Assembly (NCBI GenBank): GCA_029261305.1
Contig: JAJDBO010000133.1
Location: forward strand, 1-8,035
Source of the DNA: Nitrospirales bacterium
GTDB lineage: Bacteria; Nitrospirota; Nitrospiria; Nitrospirales; UBA8639
DNA length: 8,035 nucleotides
Direction: 5' to 3'
The notes under the pieces are model-generated. The model searched no databases and was not told where the DNA came from. It saw only the letters and a program-made list of their open reading frames with translations. Position 1 is the stretch's first letter, and each line of letters begins with the position of its first letter. Below are positions 1-6,500 of the stretch, one piece after another. Made by a program: the position numbers and the translations under genes.

Positions 1-1
1 A

Positions 2-178
2 GATGTGACAGGGATTGTGCAGTTGTCGGAAGGGGTGGAGATGGTGATGCCGGGGGATAATACGACGTTTAATTGTGAATTGATTTCCCCGATTGCGATG
101 GAGCAAGGGCTGCGGTTCGCGGTGCGGGAAGGTGGGCGCACAGTGGGTGCCGGTGTGGTCACAGAAATTATTGAGTAA
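2..178 (+). CDS. tuf: Elongation factor Tu, C-terminal fragment (5' end outside window)
   Basis: The frame starting at base 2 gives 58 residues ending in TAA at 176-178. It contains the EF-Tu domain 3 signature [20 protein letters not shown] close to the C-terminus and ends VVTEIIE, as EF-Tu proteins commonly do. EF-Tu is the GTPase that delivers aminoacyl-tRNA to the ribosomal A site; domain 3 contacts tRNA and EF-Ts. Only the final part of domain 3 is visible, so the GTPase domain cannot be assessed. Many bacteria carry two tuf copies; this one, directly upstream of rpmG, tRNA-Trp and secE, sits where the tufB copy usually lies. The gene continues upstream of the window. Confidence 0.96.
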   Translation, partial: DVTGIVQLSEGVEMVMPGDNTTFNCELISPIAMEQGLRFAVREGGRTVGAGVVTEIIE

Positions 179-223
179 GGCCCTTTGATGGGTGTTTGAT
201 ATTTCTCGAAAGGTGGTGGGGCC

Positions 224-373
224 ATGCGGGTCATTATTTCTCTAGCTTGTGGTGAGTGTAAGCGACGAAATTATTCAACGATGAAAAATAAAAAGAATGA
301 TCCCGACCGTTTGGAACGGAATAAATATTGTAAGTTTTGCAGGAAGCATGTCCCCCATAAGGAAGTGAAATAG
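224..373 (+). CDS. rpmG: 50S ribosomal protein L33 (bL33), zinc-ribbon type
   Basis: A 49-residue protein runs from ATG 224 to TAG 371-373. It begins [19 protein letters not shown] and ends [11 protein letters not shown], the standard bL33 pattern. Two CxxC pairs (Cys9/Cys12 and Cys36/Cys39) make it the zinc-binding (C+) form rather than the cysteine-free paralogue some bacteria switch to under zinc limitation. L33 is a small, basic component of the large subunit near the E site. The start is supported by a purine-rich Shine-Dalgarno stretch (AAAGGTGG, about 210-216) roughly 7-8 nt upstream. It lies 45 nt after tuf and 30 nt before tRNA-Trp, the usual neighbourhood for this gene. It is shorter than many ORF-calling cutoffs and easily missed. 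Confidence 0.96.
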   Translation: MRVIISLACGECKRRNYSTMKNKKNDPDRLERNKYCKFCRKHVPHKEVK

Positions 374-403
374 TGGGTGTGAATTTTGGATATCACAAAT
401 CGA

Positions 404-478
404 AGGGGCATGGTGTCAATGGTAGCATGTCGGTCTCCAAAACCGATGGTCCGGGTTCAAATCCTGGTGCCCCTGCCA
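404..478 (+). tRNA. trnW: tRNA-Trp (anticodon CCA)
   Basis: A complete cloverleaf can be folded by hand. The acceptor stem AGGGGCA (404-410) pairs with TGCCCCT (468-474), followed by discriminator G475 and a genomically encoded CCA (476-478). The D stem is GTGT/GCAT, with GG in the D loop. The anticodon stem TCGGT/ACCGA encloses loop CTCCAAA, giving anticodon CCA, which reads UGG. The T arm is CCGGG-TTCAAAT-CCTGG. The tRNA lies between rpmG and secE, a conserved location for tRNA-Trp, and is probably excised from the co-transcript by RNase P and 3' processing. No promoter or terminator of its own is apparent. Confidence 0.98.
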
Positions 479-479
479 A

Positions 480-511
480 TTTTCCAAGGTAGTAGGAGCT
501 TGGCTGGAAAA
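480..511 (+). other. Inverted repeat downstream of tRNA-Trp
   Basis: TTTTCCA (480-486) can pair with TGGAAAA (505-511), a 7-bp stem. Within it, CCAAG (484-488) can instead pair with CTTGG (499-503), so the two pairings compete. There is no T-run after the stem, so it does not look like an intrinsic terminator. It could help define the 3' trailer processed from the tRNA or structure the secE leader. This is inference from complementarity only. Confidence 0.35.
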
Positions 512-553
512 ATATGAAGAGTCAGGGAATGGACAATAAGGAGAAGGCATATC

Positions 554-745
554 GTGGGTAAGTTGTGGGGCAGGATTACTGAATTTTTGTCAGAGGTGAA
601 ATCTGAATTAAAAAAAGTAACCTATCCAACACGTGATGAAACCCTCGGTTCGACATCGGTGGTGGTGGTGTTTTGTGTCATTATGTCTTTGTACCTTTCA
701 ATGGTCGATTCTATTTTAGTGTGGCTTGTGAGCCGCATACTTTAA
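554..745 (+). CDS. secE: Preprotein translocase subunit SecE
   Basis: This 63-residue protein starts at GTG 554 and ends at TAA 743-745. SecE is the essential clamp subunit of the SecYEG channel in the inner membrane. The N-terminal amphipathic segment (about residues 5-30) carries the family motif SEVKSELKKVTYPTRDET, followed by one hydrophobic span at about residues 35-59. This single-helix form is typical of most bacteria, unlike the three-helix E. coli protein. The GTG start is chosen because TAAGGAG (537-543) and GAGAAGG (541-547) lie just upstream and no in-frame ATG fits. An out-of-frame 15-codon ATG reading frame (514-561) overlaps the start and is probably incidental. secE is followed by nusG, as in most bacteria. 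Confidence 0.95.
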   Translation: MGKLWGRITEFLSEVKSELKKVTYPTRDETLGSTSVVVVFCVIMSLYLSMVDSILVWLVSRIL

Positions 746-767
746 TGCAAAAGTTTGAGGTCTTTTG

Positions 768-1304
768 ATGGCCAAAAATTGGTACGTCATTCATACATAT
801 GCTGGCTACGAGGGCAGGGTGCGTGCCTCCTTGGGAGAGCGCGCTGCTCAAATGGGCCTTGAAGAGGATCTGGGTCAGGTCCTTGTTCCCACGGAAGATG
901 TTATTGAAATTAAAGACGGGAAGCGGCGTGCCTCAAAACGAAAGTTTTTTCCTGGATACGTGTTGATAGAGTTGGAGGCTCCTGTCAAAGATGAAACCGT
1001 GATGATGATTAAGGATACGCCGAAAGTCACAGGATTTGTTGGCGGTGGTACTCGGCCAATTCCTCTGACTGAGGAAGAGGCAGAATCCATTCTTAAGCAA
1101 ATAGAATCTGGGGCCGCGGCCCCTCGTGAGCAAGTCATCTTTTCTAAGGGTGACAACGTTCGGATCATTGATGGGCCGTTTATGGGATTCAATGGTTTGG
1201 TGGACGAGGTGGATTCAGATCATAGCCGAGTGAAAGCCTTGGTCAGTATCTTCGGTCGTTCAACCCCAGTTGAGTTGGCCTTTTCGCAAATTGAGCGTGG
1301 TTAA
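768..1304 (+). CDS. nusG: Transcription termination/antitermination protein NusG
   Basis: A 178-residue protein from ATG 768 to TAA 1302-1304. NusG binds the RNA polymerase clamp, suppresses pausing, and couples polymerase to Rho or to ribosomal S10. The N-terminal NGN domain starts MAKNWYVIHTYAGYEGRV and contains the conserved KFFPGYVLIELE (about residues 59-70) and TPKVTGFVGGG (84-94). The C-terminal KOW domain spans about residues 126-155 (KGDNVRIIDGPFMGFNG) and the protein ends VELAFSQIERG. Length matches the family (about 180). A TTG sits immediately before the ATG, but GAGGT at 757-761 is spaced 6 nt from ATG 768, so the ATG is preferred. It lies 22 nt after secE, in the classic secE-nusG pair. 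Confidence 0.97.
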   Translation: MAKNWYVIHTYAGYEGRVRASLGERAAQMGLEEDLGQVLVPTEDVIEIKDGKRRASKRKFFPGYVLIELEAPVKDETVMMIKDTPKVTGFVGGGTRPIPLTEEEAESILKQIESGAAAPREQVIFSKGDNVRIIDGPFMGFNGLVDEVDSDHSRVKALVSIFGRSTPVELAFSQIERG

Positions 1305-1402
1305 TTTGTCGGGCATCGGTATTTTACGCGGTAAGATGTGATAAATGCCTCTTGGGAGGCCTTGGAGTATTGTTAACCCTCAGGTAGGAAAGTGAACACG
1401 TT
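1305..1402 (+). promoter_or_regulatory. rplK leader with hairpin and possible L1-binding site
   Basis: This is the longest non-coding gap in the window. It contains a perfect 5-bp hairpin, GCCTC (1347-1351) with GAGGC (1356-1360) and a TTGG tetraloop. The stretch TGGGAGGCCTTGGAGT (1353-1368) matches 14 of 16 bases of the L1-binding strand of E. coli 23S rRNA as I remember it (TGGGAGGCTTTGAAGT). In E. coli, excess L1 represses the L11-L1 operon by binding an rRNA-like site in this same leader, so a regulatory role is plausible. The partner strand of the rRNA motif is not clearly present. I found no convincing -35/-10 pair and no terminator here. Confidence 0.4.
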
Positions 1403-1828
1403 ATGGCGAAGGAGGTCATTACTCAAATTAAATTGCAAATTCCAGCGGGGAAGGCGAATCCTGCACCTCCTGTCGGTCCGGCCTTGGGGCAACATGGCCT
1501 TAATATTATGGAATTTTGCAAGCAATTTAATGCGAAGACCCAGAAGCAGGAAGGCAGCATCATCCCTGTAGTGATTTCGGTTTATAAAGATAAAAGTTTT
1601 ACCTTTATCACTAAAACCCCACCGGCCACCGATCTCCTAAAAAAGGCAGCTGGCATTATTAAAGGGTCTGGGGTCCCACAGAAAGATAAGGTTGGGCAAA
1701 TTTCTCTGGAGCAATTGACGGAGATCTCAAAGCTGAAAATGGCTGATTTAAACGCTGTTGATCTTGCTGGAGCTGTGAAAATTATTGCAGGTACGGCTCG
1801 GAGTATGGGGATCACAGTTTCGGGCTAA
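1403..1828 (+). CDS. rplK: 50S ribosomal protein L11 (uL11)
   Basis: A 141-residue protein from ATG 1403 to TAA 1826-1828. L11 binds the GTPase-associated region of 23S rRNA at the stalk base and contributes to factor-dependent GTP hydrolysis and RelA activation. The N-terminal domain has the proline-rich [20 protein letters not shown] (about residues 20-39), a family hallmark. The C-terminal rRNA-binding domain (about 73-141) includes [14 protein letters not shown] and ends [12 protein letters not shown]. Length equals that of typical L11. The Shine-Dalgarno candidate (AGGTAGGA, 1382-1389) is about 13 nt from the ATG, rather far, so initiation may depend on leader folding. rplA follows after 33 nt. 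Confidence 0.97.
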   Translation: MAKEVITQIKLQIPAGKANPAPPVGPALGQHGLNIMEFCKQFNAKTQKQEGSIIPVVISVYKDKSFTFITKTPPATDLLKKAAGIIKGSGVPQKDKVGQISLEQLTEISKLKMADLNAVDLAGAVKIIAGTARSMGITVSG

Positions 1829-1847
1829 TGTTGTAGGTCTTCTTTCA

Positions 1848-1853
1848 TAGGAG
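1848..1853 (+). promoter_or_regulatory. Ribosome binding site deciding the rplA start
   Basis: TAGGAG lies 8 nt before GTG 1862. It overlaps the alternative in-frame GTG at 1853, which therefore has no usable Shine-Dalgarno of its own. This favours the shorter L1 protein. Confidence 0.7.
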
Positions 1854-1861
1854 TGATAGCG

Positions 1862-2554
1862 GTGGGAAAGAAATTACAAAACGCTGCAGCGAAAGTAGAA
1901 GCAAAGTTCTACGATTTGGAGTCGGCAGGTGAGTTAGTCAAACAGACTGCCTCAGCAAAATTTGATGAAACCGTAGAATTAGCTATTCGGTTAGGTGTTG
2001 ATCCAAAGCGAGCTGATCAAATGGTTCGTGGGACGACACTTCTTCCTCACGGAACGGGAAAGAAGGTCCGTATCCTAGTCTTTGCCAAAGGGGAAAAGGA
2101 GCAGGAGGCTAAGCAAGCCGGAGCGGATTTTGTTGGCTCTGATGATCTTTTGGAAAAGGTGAAGGGTGGCTGGTTGGATTTTGATCAGGCTATCGCGACC
2201 CCTGACCTCATGGCTTCGGTGGGTAAGTTGGGTAAGGTGCTTGGTCCGCGGGGGCTTATGCCAAACCCAAAAACGGGGACGGTGACTTTTGAGGTGGCGA
2301 GAGCCATCGATGAAATTCGCAAAGGGCGCGTGGAATACAAGGTCGATAAGGCGGGGATTGTGCATGTTCCAATCGGGAAGGCCTCTTTTGATGGTTCTAA
2401 AATTACGGAAAATGCGCAGGCAGTGTTTAGCTCAATTGTAAAGGCTAAGCCATCATCGAGTAAGGGGAAATATTTAAAGAGTGCCACGATGTGTAGCACG
2501 ATGGGGCCTGCTATTCCCCTTGAGTGTTCTGTAATCGCGCGGCAGTTTGCTTGA
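1862..2554 (+). CDS. rplA: 50S ribosomal protein L1 (uL1)
   Basis: A 230-residue protein from GTG 1862 to TGA 2552-2554. L1 forms the mobile L1 stalk that guides deacylated tRNA through the E site, and in many bacteria represses its own operon by binding the rplK leader. The protein begins [20 protein letters not shown] and contains [20 protein letters not shown] (about residues 45-64) and the L1 signature around [19 protein letters not shown]. It ends near [13 protein letters not shown]. An in-frame GTG at 1853 would add three residues, but that codon is part of the Shine-Dalgarno TAGGAG. GTG 1862 is 8 nt after this site and gives the usual MGK start. Length is close to E. coli L1 (234). Confidence 0.96.
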   Translation: MGKKLQNAAAKVEAKFYDLESAGELVKQTASAKFDETVELAIRLGVDPKRADQMVRGTTLLPHGTGKKVRILVFAKGEKEQEAKQAGADFVGSDDLLEKVKGGWLDFDQAIATPDLMASVGKLGKVLGPRGLMPNPKTGTVTFEVARAIDEIRKGRVEYKVDKAGIVHVPIGKASFDGSKITENAQAVFSSIVKAKPSSSKGKYLKSATMCSTMGPAIPLECSVIARQFA

Positions 2555-2576
2555 TGTGGTGGGGAGGGAGTGCTGA

Positions 2577-3503
2577 ATGAAAAAGGAAAGCAAGGCAACG
2601 GCAGTCGCTGACCTGCACGAAAGGTTTTCTCGGGCTCGTTTGGCTGTGATCACGGAATGCGTCGGTATGCCGGTCAATCAAGTGACGCAACTGCGACATC
2701 AACTTCGTGGTGTGAAGGCTGAGCTGCGAGTCGTGAAAAATACGCTGGCGATGCGGGCAGCTGAGGGGACCTCACTCTTGCCGGTGAAGTCTTTGTTTAA
2801 GGGGCAGGTGGCTCTGGTTATTGGTTATGATGATCCTGTTCTCCCAGCAAAAATTCTTCGAGATTTTATTAAGGCTGAAAAGTGTGATGAGAAAATTTTA
2901 TGGCGAGGCGGTATTTTAGAAGGAAACGCTCTCGAGCCTGCACAACTTATTGCTACGGCAGATTTGCCTTCAAAGGAAGTCTTGCTGTCCATGTTGCTAT
3001 CCGCCATGCAGGGCCCAATGCGCGGGCTGGCAAGCGTGATGCAAGGCATTCTTCGTGGGTTTGTGACAGTGCTGACGGCAATTCAGGAACAAAAGAAAGG
3101 GGACGGTTCAATGGCAGCGACAGAAGCAAAACTTTCAAAGGATGACATTCTCAGTGCCGTGGGTGGTATGACGGTATTGGAGCTTTCAGAATTAGTCAAA
3201 GGGTTTGAAGATAAATTTGGGGTAACCGCAGCCGCACCAGTCGCTGTGGCCGCTGCCGGTGCAGCCGCAGCGCCAGTTGCAGAAGAGAAGGATTCCTTCG
3301 ATGTCGTGTTGGCTGCTTTCCCGGCTGATAAGAAAATTCAAATAATTAAAGTGGTTCGTGAAATTACCGGCTTGGGCTTAAAGGAAGCTAAGGATTTGGT
3401 CGAGGGTGCGCCAAAGCCTGTCAAAGAGGGCGCGGATAAGGATGAGTCCGAAGCCATCAAGAAAAAGCTGACTGACGCGGGTGCGACGGTAGAAATCAAA
3501 TAG
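2577..3503 (+). CDS. rplJ-rplL: In-frame fusion of ribosomal proteins L10 (uL10) and L7/L12 (bL12)
   Basis: One uninterrupted 308-codon frame runs from ATG 2577 to TAG 3501-3503. Residues 1-178 are L10: an rRNA-binding domain ([20 protein letters not shown], then [12 protein letters not shown] at about 52-63) and a helical C-terminus rich in Met/Leu, ending [14 protein letters not shown]. This is where a free L10 (about 165-180 residues) would stop. Residues 179-308 are a complete L7/L12: N-terminal dimerisation domain ([19 protein letters not shown]), an Ala/Pro/Val hinge (about 217-236) and a C-terminal factor-binding domain with [21 protein letters not shown]10 anchors L12 dimers through its C-terminal helix, so the junction puts an L12 N-terminal domain beside its own docking site. 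A GGGAGGGAG Shine-Dalgarno (2562-2570) precedes the start. No forward frame has a stop between 3076 and 3142, so one dropped base does not simply explain the missing stop. A substitution (TCA 3108-3110 from TAA or TGA) or assembly error remains possible. Confidence 0.9.
   Translation: MKKESKATAVADLHERFSRARLAVITECVGMPVNQVTQLRHQLRGVKAELRVVKNTLAMRAAEGTSLLPVKSLFKGQVALVIGYDDPVLPAKILRDFIKAEKCDEKILWRGGILEGNALEPAQLIATADLPSKEVLLSMLLSAMQGPMRGLASVMQGILRGFVTVLTAIQEQKKGDGSMAATEAKLSKDDILSAVGGMTVLELSELVKGFEDKFGVTAAAPVAVAAAGAAAAPVAEEKDSFDVVLAAFPADKKIQIIKVVREITGLGLKEAKDLVEGAPKPVKEGADKDESEAIKKKLTDAGATVEIK
3097..3103 (+). promoter_or_regulatory. Internal Shine-Dalgarno for rplL inside the L10 coding end
   Basis: AAGGGGA ends 7 nt before ATG 3111. 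The bases also encode the lysine-glycine-aspartate residues of the L10-L12 junction, so the sequence serves as coding and as initiation signal. It decides whether free L12 can be made from this locus. Confidence 0.6.
3111..3503 (+). CDS. rplL: 50S ribosomal protein L7/L12 from an internal start within the fusion
   Basis: From the internal ATG at 3111 the same frame encodes a standard-looking 130-residue L7/L12, acidic and alanine-rich. The N-terminal dimerisation domain covers residues 1-38, the flexible hinge about 39-59 ([20 protein letters not shown]), and the C-terminal domain 60-130 carries the [12 protein letters not shown] helix that recruits EF-Tu, EF-G and other GTPases. AAGGGGA (3097-3103), 7 nt upstream of the ATG, is a credible Shine-Dalgarno inside the L10-coding end. 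Ribosomes need four to six L12 copies per L10, so independent initiation here is expected on functional grounds. Whether free L12 is actually produced cannot be told from sequence. Confidence 0.75.
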   Translation: MAATEAKLSKDDILSAVGGMTVLELSELVKGFEDKFGVTAAAPVAVAAAGAAAAPVAEEKDSFDVVLAAFPADKKIQIIKVVREITGLGLKEAKDLVEGAPKPVKEGADKDESEAIKKKLTDAGATVEIK

Positions 3504-3523
3504 GATAGATAGGGAACGAGGAT

Positions 3524-3545
3524 TTTTCCTGTTTGCTCAGGAAGG
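3524..3545 (+). other. Hairpin in the rplL-rpoB spacer
   Basis: TTCCTG (3526-3531) pairs with CAGGAA (3538-3543) around a 6-nt loop TTTGCT, and two U-G pairs can extend the base. No T-run follows, so it is not a standard terminator. In E. coli the rplL-rpoB gap holds a partial attenuator and an RNase III processing site that lower rpoBC expression relative to ribosomal proteins. A similar role here is inference from position. Confidence 0.35.
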
Positions 3546-3569
3546 GCTGTCTAACCTGAATTGATGTCG

Positions 3570-3575
3570 AAGGAG
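3570..3575 (+). promoter_or_regulatory. Ribosome binding site deciding the rpoB start
   Basis: AAGGAG lies 6 nt before ATG 3582. The earlier in-frame TTG 3561 and ATG 3564 have no recognisable Shine-Dalgarno upstream, and this site would fall inside their coding sequence. The start at 3582 is therefore favoured. Confidence 0.75.
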
Positions 3576-3581
3576 CCGAAT

Positions 3582-6500
3582 ATGCCGCAACCATCATTGC
3601 CGGGAATTATCAAAAGGATGGATTTTTCCAAAATCCCATCAACTATTGAGATCCCGGATCTGGTCGAAGTGCAAAAACGATCATACGAAGATTTTTTGCA
3701 AAAAGATGCTGATTCTGAACGCCGAGCTGAAAAAGGCTTGCAGGCGGCATTAATGAGTGTCTTTCCGATTTCGGATTACAATAATACGGCTATTCTGGAA
3801 TTCACGAGTTATTCATTGGGGACCCCCAAGTACGATATGCGTGAATGCTTGGAGCAGGGCATGACCTTTGCTGCCCCAATGAAACTACGCATTCGTTTGG
3901 TGGTATTTGACAGTCAGGATAAGAGCGTCAAGGGGAAAGTTCTCGATGTACGAGAGCAAGAAGTCTATGTTGGCGAACTTCCGCTGATGACGGATCGAGG
4001 AACGTTTATTATTAATGGGACGGAGCGAGTGGTGGTCAGCCAATTGCATCGGTCACCCGGTGCCTCGTTTAGTCATGACAAGGGGCGAACCCATTCCAGT
4101 GGAAAAATTCTGTTTTCGGCTCGAATTATTCCCTATCGTGGCTCGTGGTTAGATTTTGAGTTTGATGCACGGGATATTTTGTATGTCCGTATCGATCGAC
4201 GCCGAAAAATGCCGGCGACGATTTTGTTGAAGGCCTTCGGTCTTTCCACAGATGACTTGCTCAAGATGTACTACCCGGTAGAAGAAATTCGGGTCAGTAA
4301 CGGGCAGTTGATGCGGAAGCTTGACGCTGAACTACACACCGGGCACCGCTCTTCGCAGGACGTGTTTGAGAAGGGTTCTAAGGAGCCAATTCTCAAGGAG
4401 GGTGGCCGTTTGACCAAAGGCGTCATGACTAAGCTTCGAGCCGCTGGGATTAAGGAAATTCCCGTCAAGGCGGAGGAGCTCATTGGTCGAGCCGTGTTAA
4501 CAGAGTTAGTTGATCCAAAAAGTGGAGAAGTCATCCTTGAAAAAAATCAACGTTTGGCAGCCCCAGCAGTAGAAAAAATTCTTGAAGGCAGCGTTGAGAG
4601 TTTCAAGATTATCTATTTGGATAGTTCAGCAAGCACTCCGGTGATTTTGGATACTCTGGATGCCGAAAAAACTACATCAAAAGAAGAAGCATGGGTTGAA
4701 ATTTACAAACGGCTTCGTCCTGGGGAAATGCCTTCAATTGATTCGGCGAAGCTCTTATTTGAAAATCTGTTTTTGAATTTCAAGCGATACGATTTATCTC
4801 CTGTTGGTCGGCTCAAAATGAATAGCCGGTTTAATTTGGACCACTCGCTGGACCAGCGAGTCTTGACAATGCAAGACGTCGTGGAAGTGGTGCGTTGTTT
4901 AGTCGAATTGAAAATGGGTAAGGGCGATGTCGATGATATCGACCATTTGGGGAATCGACGTGTGAGATCGGTTGGTGAGTTGTTGGAAAATCAAATCCGA
5001 TTGGGCCTCGCTCGCATGGAGCGAAGCATTAAGGAACGGATGAATCTTCTAGATATGGAGACTGTCCTTCCTCATGATTTGATTAACGCCAAACCTATTG
5101 TGGCAGCTATTAAAGAGTTTTTTGCTGGCAGTCAGTTATCTCAATTTATGGATCAAACGAATCCCCTTGCAGAGATTACTCATAAGCGTCGTTTGTCAGC
5201 GTTGGGGCCAGGCGGATTGACTCGTGAGCGAGCAGGGTTTGAGGTCCGTGACGTGCATCCTTCTCACTATAGCCGGATTTGCCCAATTGAAACGCCTGAA
5301 GGTCCAAACATTGGGTTGATTACCTCGCTGGCGACCTATGCTCGCATCAATGAATTTGGATTTATCGAAGCGCCATTTCGAAAGGTGCGAAAAGGGCGAG
5401 TGGTCAATGAGGTGGAATTTCTTTCTCCTCTTGAGGGAGAGCGATATGTCATTGCCCAGGCTAATTCCAAGATTGATGAGAGTGGGAAACTAGTGGCGGA
5501 GGCAGTGACTGCTCGGTCGGAGGGTGAATTCCTGACGACCGATCCAGATAGAGTGGATTATGTTGATGTGTCACCAAAGCAAGTGGTCAGTGTCGCCACA
5601 GCATTAATTCCCTTTCTTGAGCATGATGACGCCAATCGTGCCTTGATGGGCTCAAACATGCAGCGGCAAGCTGTTCCCTTAATTCAAAGTGAAGCCCCCC
5701 TAGTAGGGACTGGAATGGAAGCGGTTGTTGCGAGAGACTCAGGGTATGTTGAGCAGGCGCGACGAGACGGAGTGGTTGAAAGCGTGGATGCTCGTCGTAT
5801 CGTTGTGAGAACTGAGCTTGGTAAGAGCGATGATCCCAAACGGAAGGGCGGGAGATTTTTAGATTCCTATGATCTTGTGAAGTTTCAACGCACAAATCAA
5901 AATACTTGCGTCACGCAGACGCCAGTCGTTCAAGTTGGGCAGCCCGTCAAAAAGGGACAAGTGTTAGCAGATGGCCCATCCATTGATCGTGGAGAATTGG
6001 CTCTTGGAAAAAATGTTCTTGTCGGATTTATGCCTTGGGGTGGATACAATTTTGAAGACGCGATTCTTCTTAGTGAAAAACTTGTGCGTGATGATGTCTT
6101 CACGTCCATTCATATTGAAGAATTTGAAGTTGAGGCCCGCGATACCAAGTTAGGGAAAGAAGAGATTACGAGAGATATTCCTAATTTAGGTGAAGAAGCC
6201 CTTCGGAATCTGGATGAAAGTGGAATCGTCAGGATCGGTGCAGAGGTGAAGCCTGGGGATATTTTGGTCGGGAAAGTTACTCCTAAGGGCGAGACGCAGT
6301 TGACCCCTGAAGAAAAGTTATTGCGTGCTATTTTTGGCGAAAAAGCTGGTGATGTCAAAGATACATCGCTTCAGGTCCCTCCGGGGATCGAAGGGATCGT
6401 CGTCGATGTCAAAATCTTTTCGCGAAAAGGTATTGATAAAGATGAGCGATCGAAAAATATTGAATCTCAAGATCGAGTCAAGATTGAACGCAATTACCAA

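Noticed and set aside
179..223. GGCCC (179-183) and GGGCC (219-223) pairing around the rpmG ribosome binding site
   Set aside because: A 5-bp stem with a 35-nt loop is weak and readily occurs by chance. There is no further supporting pairing.
514..561. 15-codon ATG frame overlapping the secE start, considered as a leader peptide
   Set aside because: It has no good Shine-Dalgarno and no regulatory codon runs, and its overlap with the secE start is easily due to chance.
1291..1340. Possible sigma-70 promoter between nusG and rplK
   Set aside because: TTGTCG and TAAGAT are about 20 nt apart and other combinations fit worse, so no convincing -35/-10 pair exists.
2900..3145. 81-codon + strand frame across the L10-L12 junction, considered as evidence of a frameshift
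   Set aside because: Its product resembles neither L10 nor L12, and the L10 and L12 homology stays in the 2577 frame throughout, so there is no sign of a shift.
4271..4534. Minus-strand reading frames inside rpoB, nusG, rplK, rplA and the L10-L12 gene
   Set aside because: All lie within strongly recognised + strand genes, have low-complexity or unrecognisable products and lack ribosome binding sites; they are antisense shadows.
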